In this document: positions 38,364 through 46,861 of the stretch, one piece after another
Layout: each line of letters starts with the position of its first letter
Numbering within the stretch: the first letter of the stretch is position 1
NCBI GenBank assembly: GCA_050179645.1
Contig: JBFXEX010000011.1
Coordinates: forward strand, 1-64,000
Direction of reading: 5' to 3'
Length of the DNA stretch: 64,000 bases
Origin: VAZQ01 sp050179645
Lineage (GTDB): Bacteria; Pseudomonadota; Alphaproteobacteria; Rhizobiales; Xanthobacteraceae
The notes under the pieces: model-generated
Databases searched by the model: none
What the model was told of the DNA's origin: nothing
Seen by the model: the letters and a program-made list of their open reading frames with translations, nothing else
Program-made: the position numbers and the translations under genes

Positions 38364-38702
38364 ATGAAAATCGTCATGGCCATCATCAAGCCGTTCAAGC
38401 TCGACGAGGTCCGTGACGCCCTGACGGCGATCGGCGTGCACGGGATGACCGTCACGGAGGTCAAAGGCTACGGGCGTCAGAAGGGCCATACCGAGATCTA
38501 TCGCGGCGCAGAGTATGCGGTGAGTTTCCTGCCGAAAGTGAAGATCGAAGTGGCGGTTGCGTCCGACCAGGTCGACAAGACCATCGAGGCCATCACCACC
38601 GCTGCCAAGACCGGCCAGATCGGAGACGGAAAGATCTTCGTTCTCGGCCTCGACGCCGCCGTGCGCATCCGCACCGGCGAGACCGACGCTTCGGCACTCT
38701 AA
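38364..38702 (+). CDS. glnK: Nitrogen regulatory protein PII (GlnK), second copy
   Basis: 112 residues, closely similar to the first copy. The T loop with Tyr51 (GYGRQKGHTEIYRG), TGQIGDGKIF and VRIRTGETD are all intact. Differences are concentrated in residues 60-85 (KVKIEVAVASDQVDKTIEAITTA). It is 34 bp upstream of amtB copy 2 and follows the sigma-54-like element. Confidence 0.96.
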   Translation: MKIVMAIIKPFKLDEVRDALTAIGVHGMTVTEVKGYGRQKGHTEIYRGAEYAVSFLPKVKIEVAVASDQVDKTIEAITTAAKTGQIGDGKIFVLGLDAAVRIRTGETDASAL

Positions 38703-38736
38703 TCCCGCATCTCAAAGGCCATCGACAGGAGTTATC

Positions 38737-40221
38737 ATGACGTTCAAAAAAACAAGCCGTGCGGGACAGATCGCTCTCACGCTCGGTGTTCTGCTTGGCA
38801 TCGCGTTCGCCGTGTTCGCGACCGGTTCGGCCTGGGCGGAAGAAGCGGCGGCGCCGGCGCCGACCTTCAACAAGGGCGACAACGCCTGGATGATGGTCTC
38901 GGCCGTTCTCGTTCTGCTGATGACCATCCCCGGCCTGGCGCTGTTCTACGGCGGCATGGTGCGTTCCAAGAACATGCTCTCCGTGCTGATGCACGTGTTC
39001 TACACCGTGTGCATCTGCATGCTCATCTGGGTGATTTATGGCTACAGCCTCGCCTTCACCGGCGGCTCGGCCTTCATCGGCGGCTTCGACAAGCTCTTCC
39101 TGAAGGGCGTGACGGCCGACTCGCAGGCCGCAACCTTCTCGGTCGGCGTGACCATCACGGAATACATCTACATTGCCTTCCAGATGACGTTCGCGGCGAT
39201 TACTCCCGCGCTGATCGTCGGTGCCTTCGCCGAGCGCATGCGGTTCGCCGCGGTGGCGCTATTCATCCCGCTGTGGGTGACGTTCGTCTATTTCCCGGTC
39301 GCCCATATGGTCTGGTACTGGGCCGGCCCTGACGCGATCGACGCCGCCGCCAAGGCACTTGCCGCTGCGACCGATGAAGCCGCCAAGACCGCCGCACAGG
39401 CCAAGCTCGACGAGGTATTGGCGGACGCCGGCCAGATCTTCAAATGGGGCGCGATCGACTTCGCCGGCGGCACCGTGGTGCACATCAATGCGGGCATCGC
39501 CGGCCTGGTCGGCGCGCTCGTGGTCGGCAAGCGCGTCGGCTTCGGCAAAGAGATCATGGCGCCGCATTCGCTCACCATGACGATGATCGGCGCCTCTCTG
39601 CTGTGGGTCGGCTGGTTCGGCTTCAATGCCGGCTCCAACCTCGAAGCCACCGGCGGTGCCGCTCTGGCCATGATGAATACCTTCGTTGCGACCGCTGCGG
39701 CGGCGTTGTCCTGGATGTTCGCCGAATGGATGGTCAAGGGTAAACCCTCGATGCTCGGCGCGCTGTCCGGCTGCATCGCCGGCCTGGTCGCAGTCACGCC
39801 GGCCGCCGGCTTCTCCGGCCCGATGGGTGCGCTGGTGCTCGGCCTGATCGCCGGCGTGGTTTGCCTGTTCTTCTGCACCACCGTGAAGAATGCGCTCGGC
39901 TACGACGACGCGCTCGACGTATTCGGCGTCCACTGCGTCGGCGGCATCGTCGGCGCGCTCCTCACCGGCATCCTGGTCAACCCGGCGCTCGGCGGCGCCG
40001 GCATCATGGACTACGTCACCGGCAAGATCGCCGACTACGACTTCACCGCGCAGATGATAGCCCAGTGCAAGGCTGTCGCGACCACGCTGGTGTGGTCGGG
40101 CGTGGTCTCGTTCATCCTCTACAAGATCGTCGACGTCCTGGTCGGATTGCGGCCGTCGGTCGAGAAGGAACGCGAAGGCCTCGACATTACCGATCACGGC
40201 GAACGCGCCTACACGGCCTGA
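38737..40221 (+). CDS. amtB: Ammonium transporter, second copy, with extra loop
   Basis: 494 residues. Signal peptide ending near WAEE, and pore elements FYGGMVRSKN, FAGGTVVHINAG and DVFGVHCVGG. Compared with copy 1 it carries about 40 extra residues between the MVWYWAGPDA and KWGAIDFAGG segments, an Ala/Lys/Asp-rich amphipathic stretch (AAAKALAAATDEAAKTAAQ) where copy 1 has only a short loop. AGGAG precedes the ATG at 38737. A strong terminator follows at 40277. Confidence 0.95.
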   Translation: MTFKKTSRAGQIALTLGVLLGIAFAVFATGSAWAEEAAAPAPTFNKGDNAWMMVSAVLVLLMTIPGLALFYGGMVRSKNMLSVLMHVFYTVCICMLIWVIYGYSLAFTGGSAFIGGFDKLFLKGVTADSQAATFSVGVTITEYIYIAFQMTFAAITPALIVGAFAERMRFAAVALFIPLWVTFVYFPVAHMVWYWAGPDAIDAAAKALAAATDEAAKTAAQAKLDEVLADAGQIFKWGAIDFAGGTVVHINAGIAGLVGALVVGKRVGFGKEIMAPHSLTMTMIGASLLWVGWFGFNAGSNLEATGGAALAMMNTFVATAAAALSWMFAEWMVKGKPSMLGALSGCIAGLVAVTPAAGFSGPMGALVLGLIAGVVCLFFCTTVKNALGYDDALDVFGVHCVGGIVGALLTGILVNPALGGAGIMDYVTGKIADYDFTAQMIAQCKAVATTLVWSGVVSFILYKIVDVLVGLRPSVEKEREGLDITDHGERAYTA

Positions 40222-40276
40222 GCGCCGGCATGAGATACGGTTAGGGCGGACGACCCGGCACCGCCCTCGCCGTCGG

Positions 40277-40312
40277 GAGGCCCCAGCGCAAGCTGGGGCC
40301 TCTCACTTTTTT
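40277..40312 (+). terminator. Rho-independent terminator after the amtB pair
   Basis: The arms GAGGCCCCAGC (40277-40287) and GCTGGGGCCTC (40292-40302) pair perfectly around a GCAA loop and are followed by CACTTTTTT (40304-40312). It closes the glnK-amtB transcription unit. Confidence 0.92.
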
Positions 40313-40451
40313 GTAGTTGCCGGATCGACCCTTACGCGAAGTACGATGAAACGCGTCACCAACCGGCAGGCGGGGATGTGCTAGTTTGCCGCCACCTCCG
40401 CACGCGCGCCTTTGCACGGGAGTGCAGAGCCAAAGAATGAGAGGTGATCGA

Positions 40452-41456
40452 GTGAGCAAACGCGTCCAGCGCCGCCAATTCATCGGACTGCTCGGCGGTG
40501 CGGCCACCGCATCTTCGGCCTTGTGGCCGCTCGCGGCGCGCGCACAGCAACCGGCAGTGCCATTGGTCGGCGTGCTGCGCAGCACGCCGGCGGCGCCATT
40601 TGCCCACCTGATCGAGGCGCTGCGTCAGGGCCTGAAGGACGAAGGCTTGGCCGAAGGACGCAATTTTGCCCTTGAGCAGCGCTGGGCGAACAATCAGCTC
40701 GGACGGCTTCCCGAACTGACGGCCGATCTCATTCGCCAGCAGGTATCGGTGATCGTCGGCAACCAGCAGGCCGTCGCCGCGGCGAAGGCCGCGACTACCA
40801 CCATTCCGATCGTATTCGTGGTGGCGGACGATCCGGTCAAGAGCGGACTGGTCGCCAACCTCAACCGTCCGACCGAGAACCTCACCGGCGTTACGTTCTT
40901 CGGCGGCAGCGAACTCAATCCCAAGCGTCTGGAGCTGCTGCACGAGCTCGTTCCCAAGGCCGTCACGGTCGCGATCCTGCTCGATCCCAACTACGAGGCG
41001 TTCGTACAGGAACTGCCGGACACCGAGGCGGCCGCGCGGGCACTCGGGCTTCGTACCGTCGTCGTGAAGGCCGGGAGCGAAGCCGGCCTTGCGGCGGCAT
41101 TCACCAGTGTCGCGCAGTCCGGTGCCGGCGCCATGCTGGTGTCGGGCGGGCCATTCTTCACCAGCCAGCGGCGAGCACTGGTTGAACTGGCGGCGCGTCA
41201 TCGCATTCCGGCGATCTACGATCTAGTGGAATTCGTGCAGGCCGGCGGGCTCATCAGCTATTCGGCGAGCATCGCCGGCGCGTACCGCCAAGCCGGAGTC
41301 TATGCCGGGAAGATTCTCAAGGGGGCCAAGCCATCCGACCTGCCGGTGTTGCAGCCGATCACGTTCGAGCTGGCGCTCAACCTCAAGACCGCCCGGACAC
41401 TCGGACTCAATGTGCCGCCATCGATCCAGTTGCGCGCCGACCAGGTGATCGAGTGA
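40452..41456 (+). CDS. ABC transporter substrate-binding protein (ABC_sub_bind family), orphan
   Basis: 334 residues. A twin-arginine-like N-terminus (QRRQFIGLLGG, then AARAQQPA) marks export to the periplasm. The type-1 periplasmic fold is recognisable from VPLVGVLRS, the ENLTGVTFFGG segment, PKAVTVAILLDPNY and PAIYDLVEFVQAGGLISYSAS. No permease or ATPase gene is adjacent, so it is an orphan; ligand unknown. I choose GTG at 40452, since GAGAGG lies 7 bases upstream; an ATG at 40437 is the alternative. Confidence 0.82.
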   Translation: MSKRVQRRQFIGLLGGAATASSALWPLAARAQQPAVPLVGVLRSTPAAPFAHLIEALRQGLKDEGLAEGRNFALEQRWANNQLGRLPELTADLIRQQVSVIVGNQQAVAAAKAATTTIPIVFVVADDPVKSGLVANLNRPTENLTGVTFFGGSELNPKRLELLHELVPKAVTVAILLDPNYEAFVQELPDTEAAARALGLRTVVVKAGSEAGLAAAFTSVAQSGAGAMLVSGGPFFTSQRRALVELAARHRIPAIYDLVEFVQAGGLISYSASIAGAYRQAGVYAGKILKGAKPSDLPVLQPITFELALNLKTARTLGLNVPPSIQLRADQVIE

Positions 41457-41549
41457 CCGACCGGCCGAATCGGTGGCTTACCCGTCATCCCCTCTTCTAG
41501 ATGGAGCCCCCTTGCGCGACGCCGCCTCGGGCCGCATTAGTCCCCGCCG

Positions 41550-42758
41550 ATGACCATCTCCGAACGCTCCCCCTCCCCGCCGCCACGGAACGACCAGGGC
41601 CGCTCACCCTTCGTCCGGCTGCGCGAACTGCTTGGCGACCTGCCGCCCGGCAAGCCGGCAATCAGCCTCGCGGTCGGCGAACCGCAGCACGCCGTGCCGA
41701 CATTCGTTGGCCCAGTTCTGGCCGCCCATATCGCTGAATTCGGCAAGTACCCGATGAATAAGGGGCTCGACGAGTTCTGCCTGGCGGCGGCGCAGTGGCT
41801 CGGCCGCCGCTACCGGCTGCCGCGCCCGATCGACCCGGCAACCGAGGTGCTGGTGCTCAACGGCTCGCGCGAGGGGCTGTTCCTCGCCGCGATCGCCGCA
41901 ACCCGATGGGTCAAAGACCGACGCGGCCCGCCCGCGATCCTGACGCCGAACCCGTTCTACGGCGCCTACGAGGCCGGCTCGATGGCGGCCCATTGCGAGA
42001 CCGTCTACCTGCCCGCCACCGCCGACTCCGGCTTTTTGCCCGATCTCGATTCGCTGTCCGACGACCTCTTGGCCCGCACGGTGGCGTTCTACCTGGCGTC
42101 ACCGGCAAATCCGCAGGGCTCGGTGGCAAACCCGGCCTACTTCAAGAAGCTCGTCGAGCTTGCGCGGCGATTCGGCTTCATGGTCTTCAGCGACGAGTGC
42201 TACTCGGAAATCTACACCCAGAGGGCGCCGCCCAGCATCCTGGAAGCAGCCGGTCCCGACTACCGCAACGTGGTGATGTTCCAGTCGCTGTCGAAGCGCT
42301 CGAACCTGCCCGGGCTGCGCATTGGCTTCGTCGCCGGCGACGCCAAATTCCTCGCCAGCTTCCTCGATTTCCGTAACGTCTCCTCGCCGCAGGTGCCGAT
42401 CCCGGCGCAGCGGGTGGCGATCACCGCCTATGGCGACGAGCGGCATGTTGAAGAGAACCGCCGCCTCTACGGACTGAAGTTCGATCTGGCCGACCAGATC
42501 CTCGGCGACCGCTACGGTTACCGCCGCCCGGCCGGCGGCTTTCTGCTGTGGCTCGACGTGTCGGCCCATGGCAGCGACGAGGAGGTGACGCTGCGGCTGT
42601 GGCGCGAGGGCGGCGTACGGGTGGTGCCCGGCAGCTACTTGGCGCGCGACCAGGCCGACGGCTCGAACCCGGGCCGCGGCTACATCCGGGTCGCCATGGT
42701 GCAGGACCAGGAAACCACCGCCGAAGCCCTCCACCGCATGGTCGAGGTGCTCGGCTGA
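41550..42758 (+). CDS. PLP-dependent aminotransferase class I/II (DapC/AlaA-like)
   Basis: 402 residues. Fold type I aminotransferase: AISLAVGEPQH, NGSREGLFLAA, ASPANPQGSVA (the NPQG contact), FSDECYSEIY (Asp for the PLP ring N) and SLSKRSNLPGLRIGF with the Schiff-base Lys. In relatives the gene upstream of ftsK is annotated as succinyl-diaminopimelate aminotransferase, which would place it in lysine/peptidoglycan synthesis; I cannot confirm substrate from sequence. Start ATG at 41550. Followed by a palindromic repeat and ftsK. Confidence 0.88.
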   Translation: MTISERSPSPPPRNDQGRSPFVRLRELLGDLPPGKPAISLAVGEPQHAVPTFVGPVLAAHIAEFGKYPMNKGLDEFCLAAAQWLGRRYRLPRPIDPATEVLVLNGSREGLFLAAIAATRWVKDRRGPPAILTPNPFYGAYEAGSMAAHCETVYLPATADSGFLPDLDSLSDDLLARTVAFYLASPANPQGSVANPAYFKKLVELARRFGFMVFSDECYSEIYTQRAPPSILEAAGPDYRNVVMFQSLSKRSNLPGLRIGFVAGDAKFLASFLDFRNVSSPQVPIPAQRVAITAYGDERHVEENRRLYGLKFDLADQILGDRYGYRRPAGGFLLWLDVSAHGSDEEVTLRLWREGGVRVVPGSYLARDQADGSNPGRGYIRVAMVQDQETTAEALHRMVEVLG

Positions 42759-42782
42759 TGATGAGTCCTCGCTGTCTCGCTC

Positions 42783-42903
42783 CCCTCCCCCCGCGAAGCG
42801 GTGGGGTGGGGTCGGGGGTGGGGGGCATTGGATTTCGCGGCTATACCCCCCACCCCGGCTCGCTTCGCTCGCCGACCCTCCCCACCGCTTCGCGGGGGGA
42901 GGG
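42783..42903. repeat. Palindromic repeat with perfect 24-base arms
   Basis: Arms 42783-42806 and 42880-42903 are perfect reverse complements of each other (GC-rich, containing CGCGAAGCGG and its complement). The inside has its own palindromic parts (GGGGTGGGGTCGGGGGTGG against CACCCCGGCTCG). It lies between the aminotransferase and ftsK genes and resembles the repeat at 17601-17730. Confidence 0.85.
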
Positions 42904-43087
42904 TAAACTGCGGCGCCATCCGTTCTTATCGAACCGGCCGATATCCGGTGAAATTAACCACTGCGCCGGGCTCTTAAGGATACTGGCAACTTATTGATCC
43001 TAGGGTGGGCTTGGGTTCGGCCGCCGTATCGTTCTCGCCGCGCGATGTTGCGGAACTCGAACCGCCACGCCTGAAGGACGTTACCGC

Positions 43088-45559
43088 ATGCGGGCAATCG
43101 AACGCGGCCTTGAAGGCCTCGGTCTCCTTTCCGATTCGCTGCGTGAGCAGCTCAGCCGCCGGCTGCGCGAACTGAGCGGCGTGGCGCTCGTCCTGCTGGC
43201 GTTGGCATTGGCACTGGCGCTGGCGACCTGGTCGGTCAAAGACCCATCGCTCAGCCACGCCACCAACACGCCCATGCGCAACATGCTGGGCGTACCGGGC
43301 GCCGTCGTTGCGGACCTTCTGATGCAGTTGTTCGGCATCGCGTCGATCGCTCTGGTCCTGCCGATGGCCATCTGGGGCTGGTGGCTGATGACGCATCGGG
43401 CGCTGTGCCGCGAAGGGCTGCGGGTGTTGTTCTGGATCGTCGGCGTGGCGCTCGCCGCCGGCTGTGCCGCCGCGCTGCCGCGCGGGACCGGCTGGCCGTT
43501 GCCGGCCGGCCTCGGCGGCGTGGTCGGCGATGCCATGATCCGGCTCCCGACCTGGCTCGCCGGCGGCGCGCTGACCGGATGGACACGTCACGTGATCGTC
43601 CTCACGACTGGCCTTGCCACCGTGGTCTGCCTCGCTCTGACGGCCGGCTTCGGCCTGCGCCATCCGCCCAAGCCAAAGAAGGCCACAAAGCCGGCGCCGG
43701 CGGTAACCGCAAAGCAACCCGGGCGCGACGACGAGGAGGAGGAAGAGCGGGCGTGGATTTCGCTCGGCTGGCTGGCGCACGAATTCCTCAGCCTGAAGGC
43801 GCGGATCTTCCGCCTGTTCGCTGGCCGTCCGCCCGCGACGCCGATGCCAGTACCCCCGGTCGCGAACCAGGGCCGCGTCGAACCGCGCTTCGAAGGCGCG
43901 ACGCTGGCCACTTTGGCGCCGCAACTCGACGACGAATTGGCCGCCGAGGAAGACGAGGTCGAGGAGGAGGATGAGGAGCCGGCCCGCCCCGTCCCGCGCA
44001 AGCCGAAACCCGCGCCCCGGCCGAAGAAATCCGGCGGCTACCAGTTGCCGCCCCTCGACCTGCTCGCCATGCCGAAGTCGACCGGGCGGGCGACCTTCAG
44101 CCCCGAGGCGCTGCAAACCAATTCGACCGCGCTCGAAGGCGTACTGCAGGATTTCGGCGTGCGCGGCGAGATCATCAACGCGCGGCCGGGCCCGGTGGTC
44201 ACGCTCTATGAGCTCGAACCCGCACCCGGCATCAAATCGTCGCGGGTGATCGGGCTCGCCGACGACATCGCGCGCTCCATGAGCGCGCTCTCGGCCCGCG
44301 TCGCCGTGGTCTCGGGCCGCAACGCCATCGGCATCGAGCTGCCGAACCCGACCCGTGAGAAGGTGTTTTTCCGCGAGCTTCTGGCCACCAAGGAGTACGA
44401 CGACTCCACCGCCAAGCTGCCGCTCTGTCTCGGCAAGTCGATCGGCGGCGAACCGGTGATCGTCGACCTCGCCCGCATGCCGCATCTGCTGATCGCCGGC
44501 ACCACCGGCTCGGGCAAGTCGGTCGCCATCAACACCATGATTCTGAGCCTGCTGTACCGGCTGAAGCCTGAGCAGTGCCGCCTCATCATGGTCGATCCGA
44601 AGATGCTCGAGCTTTCGGTCTACGACGGCATTCCGCACCTCCTCACGCCGGTCGTCACCGACCCGAAGAAGGCGGTGGTCGCATTGAAGTGGGCAGTGCG
44701 CGAGATGGAGGAGCGCTACAAAAAGATGTCGAAGCTCGGTGTGCGCAACATCGACGGCTTCAACACCAGGCTCGCCGAGGCCAAGGCCAAGGGTGAGGCG
44801 CTGTCGCGCACCGTGCACACCGGCTACGACAAGGAGAGCGGCGAGGCGATCTACGAGAAGGAAGAGCTCGACCTCGAACCGTTGCCCTACATCGTCATCA
44901 TCGTCGACGAGATGGCCGACCTGATGATGGTCGCCGGCAAGGACATCGAAGGCGCGGTCCAGCGGCTTGCCCAGATGGCGCGCGCCGCCGGCCTGCACGT
45001 GGTTCTTGCCACCCAACGGCCGTCGGTCGACGTCATCACCGGCACCATCAAGGCGAACTTCCCGACCCGCATCTCCTTCCAGGTCACCTCGAAGATCGAC
45101 AGCCGCACCATCCTGGGCGAGCAGGGTGCCGAGCAGCTCCTCGGCCAGGGCGACATGCTGTACATGGCGGGCGGCGGCCGAATCAGCCGCGTGCACGGCC
45201 CGTTCTGCTCCGACGACGAGGTCGAGAAGATCGTCCGCCACCTGAAATCCCAGGGTACGCCGCAATACCTCGAAGCGGTCACGGCGGCCGAGGAGGAGGT
45301 CGACGAAGACGGCAACCCGGTGTTCGACGCCAGCGGCATGGGCCAGGCCGGCGACGCTACCGACCTCTACCAGCAGGCGGTGCAGGTCGTGCAGCGCGAC
45401 AAGAAGGCATCGACCAGCTACATCCAGCGCCGGCTGCAGATCGGCTACAACCGCGCCGCCTCCCTGATCGAGCGGATGGAGCAGGAAGGCATTGTCGGCC
45501 AGCCCAACCACGCCGGAAAGCGCGAAGTTCTGGTCCCTGGCGACGAAGAGCGCTACTGA
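43088..45559 (+). CDS. ftsK: DNA translocase FtsK
   Basis: 823 residues. Four N-terminal membrane spans lie between about 30 and 195, then an acidic/proline linker (about 215-320), the alpha-beta motor with Walker A GTTGSGKS near 471-478 and Walker B IVIIVDEMADLMM, and a C-terminal gamma winged helix (SYIQRRLQIGYNRAASLIERMEQ) that reads KOPS and contacts XerD. It couples septation to chromosome dimer resolution. ATG at 43088 begins the family sequence. lolA-like follows after a palindromic repeat and xth after a second repeat. Confidence 0.97.
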   Translation: MRAIERGLEGLGLLSDSLREQLSRRLRELSGVALVLLALALALALATWSVKDPSLSHATNTPMRNMLGVPGAVVADLLMQLFGIASIALVLPMAIWGWWLMTHRALCREGLRVLFWIVGVALAAGCAAALPRGTGWPLPAGLGGVVGDAMIRLPTWLAGGALTGWTRHVIVLTTGLATVVCLALTAGFGLRHPPKPKKATKPAPAVTAKQPGRDDEEEEERAWISLGWLAHEFLSLKARIFRLFAGRPPATPMPVPPVANQGRVEPRFEGATLATLAPQLDDELAAEEDEVEEEDEEPARPVPRKPKPAPRPKKSGGYQLPPLDLLAMPKSTGRATFSPEALQTNSTALEGVLQDFGVRGEIINARPGPVVTLYELEPAPGIKSSRVIGLADDIARSMSALSARVAVVSGRNAIGIELPNPTREKVFFRELLATKEYDDSTAKLPLCLGKSIGGEPVIVDLARMPHLLIAGTTGSGKSVAINTMILSLLYRLKPEQCRLIMVDPKMLELSVYDGIPHLLTPVVTDPKKAVVALKWAVREMEERYKKMSKLGVRNIDGFNTRLAEAKAKGEALSRTVHTGYDKESGEAIYEKEELDLEPLPYIVIIVDEMADLMMVAGKDIEGAVQRLAQMARAAGLHVVLATQRPSVDVITGTIKANFPTRISFQVTSKIDSRTILGEQGAEQLLGQGDMLYMAGGGRISRVHGPFCSDDEVEKIVRHLKSQGTPQYLEAVTAAEEEVDEDGNPVFDASGMGQAGDATDLYQQAVQVVQRDKKASTSYIQRRLQIGYNRAASLIERMEQEGIVGQPNHAGKREVLVPGDEERY

Positions 45560-45585
45560 TCCGGAATTCCGGCTGATCCGTTCCG

Positions 45586-45685
45586 CGTTATTCCGGGGAG
45601 GGCCTGAGGGTCCGGCGCCGGAATCCATCTTTCGTCGGCCGACGTAAATTCCGGTCTCGCGCTGACGCGCGCCCCTGAATAATGC
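45586..45685. repeat. Palindromic repeat between ftsK and the lolA-like gene
   Basis: Outer arms GTTATTCCGGGG and CCCCTGAATAATG, with inner CCGGCGCCGG and TCGGCCGA palindromes. It shares words (ATTCCGG, GAATCCAT) with the repeats at 32491 and 33748. Confidence 0.5.
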
Positions 45686-45796
45686 CGAGAATCCGACCCG
45701 AGGGCCTTTACCTGCGACCGAAAATGAGCCGTGATCTCGCCACATCGGCCCAGTATTCCAAAACGAAGCGGTCAGGGGCCGGAGCGGAGAGGGATG

Positions 45797-46582
45797 ATGG
45801 CTGGCACAAGCCACCGGGGGATATTGGTCGGCGCGTTGATCGGTTGCATCGCGGTTCTGTCCGGCCAAGCCTCGGCCCAAGTGCCGTTGCCGACCCCCGC
45901 ACCCCATGCAAAGGACCGGAGCGGCACGCCACCCCAGACCGCACGCCAGGGTCAGCCCGCCGCTCCCGCGGAGGCGCCTTCCTTCAATCCGTTGAGCGGC
46001 CTCAAGTCGCTGTTCAAGCTTGACCGCCCATCCGAGAAATTCGACGCCAAGCAGCGTGCGCAGGTCGACCGGGTCAGCCAGTATCTCTCCAGCGTTCACC
46101 AGCTGATCGGCAAATTCGTGCAGGTCGGCCCAGATGGCGGCCGGGTACGCGGCAACTTCTACATCCAGAAGCCGGGCCGCGTCCGCTTCGAATATGATCC
46201 GCCGACCCCGATCGACATCATCGCCGACGGTCGTTCGGTGATCGTGCGCGACCGCAAACTCGCCACGCAGGATCTCTACCCGCTGTCGCAGACGCCGCTG
46301 CGCTATCTGCTGGCCGACCGCATCGACCTCCTGCGCGACACCAATGTGGTCAACGTCCATTCCGACGACGTGTTCGTCACCGTCGTGATCGAGGAGAGCC
46401 AGCCGCTGATCGGCACCAGCAAGTTGATGATGATGGTCGGCGCCAAGGACTACCAGCTCAAGCAGTGGACGGTCACCGACCCGCAGGGCTACGACACCAC
46501 CGTCGCGGTCTCCAACCTCGACACCAAGACGCGACCCGATCCGGACATGTTTACGATCGTTTACGACCGGAACATGCAGTAA
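45797..46582 (+). CDS. lolA: LolA-like outer-membrane lipoprotein carrier protein
   Basis: 261 residues. Sec signal (HRGILVGALIGCIAVLSGQASA), a proline-rich linker of about 60 residues, then the LolA beta-barrel: QYLSSVHQLIGKFVQVGPDGGRVRGNFYIQKPGRVRFEYDPP is typical. The family chaperones lipoproteins across the periplasm. The start is ATG at 45797 or 45794; GGAG sits 7 bases before the former. The gene follows ftsK as in most alphaproteobacteria and precedes xth. Confidence 0.9.
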   Translation: MAGTSHRGILVGALIGCIAVLSGQASAQVPLPTPAPHAKDRSGTPPQTARQGQPAAPAEAPSFNPLSGLKSLFKLDRPSEKFDAKQRAQVDRVSQYLSSVHQLIGKFVQVGPDGGRVRGNFYIQKPGRVRFEYDPPTPIDIIADGRSVIVRDRKLATQDLYPLSQTPLRYLLADRIDLLRDTNVVNVHSDDVFVTVVIEESQPLIGTSKLMMMVGAKDYQLKQWTVTDPQGYDTTVAVSNLDTKTRPDPDMFTIVYDRNMQ

Positions 46583-46623
46583 CGCCTCGCCCGCGTCGCG
46601 AAGCCAAGCATCCTTACAAGCGA

Positions 46624-46796
46624 CGAACTCGGTGCCCACCCTCCCCTGGAGGGGGAGGGTCGCGAGCATCGCAGGCAAGTTTACGCAGCCTGCATGCGAG
46701 CGGGGTGGGGTGAGCTTTCTCGCCAACAAGTTCACCCCACCCCGCCGCCTCGCTATCGCTCGGCGTCGACCCTCTCCCTCCAGGGGACGGTAAGAG
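46624..46796. repeat. Interspersed repeat family B, copy 2
   Basis: Near-duplicate of 32913-33073: same start (CGAACTCGGTGCCCACCC), same arms, same CGCGAGCATCGCAGGCAAGT and CCGCCTCGCTATCGCTCGG words, with about 12 extra bases, including a TTCACCCCAC stretch. Lies between lolA and xth. Confidence 0.88.
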
Positions 46797-46812
46797 AGAG
46801 AGAGAGAGAGAG
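46793..46812. repeat. (AG)10 microsatellite
   Basis: Ten uninterrupted AG units directly following family-B repeat copy 2, 50 bp upstream of the xth start codon. Rare in this GC-rich background. Confidence 0.9.
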
Positions 46813-46861
46813 CGGAGCGCGTGGTCGCGATCAATTGAAATTTGGTCTAACTATCGAACCC

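Noticed and set aside
42974..46834. A 1,286-codon open frame antisense to ftsK and lolA
   Set aside because: Same high-GC shadow effect; the sense strand carries complete FtsK and LolA-like proteins, and this frame crosses two palindromic repeats.
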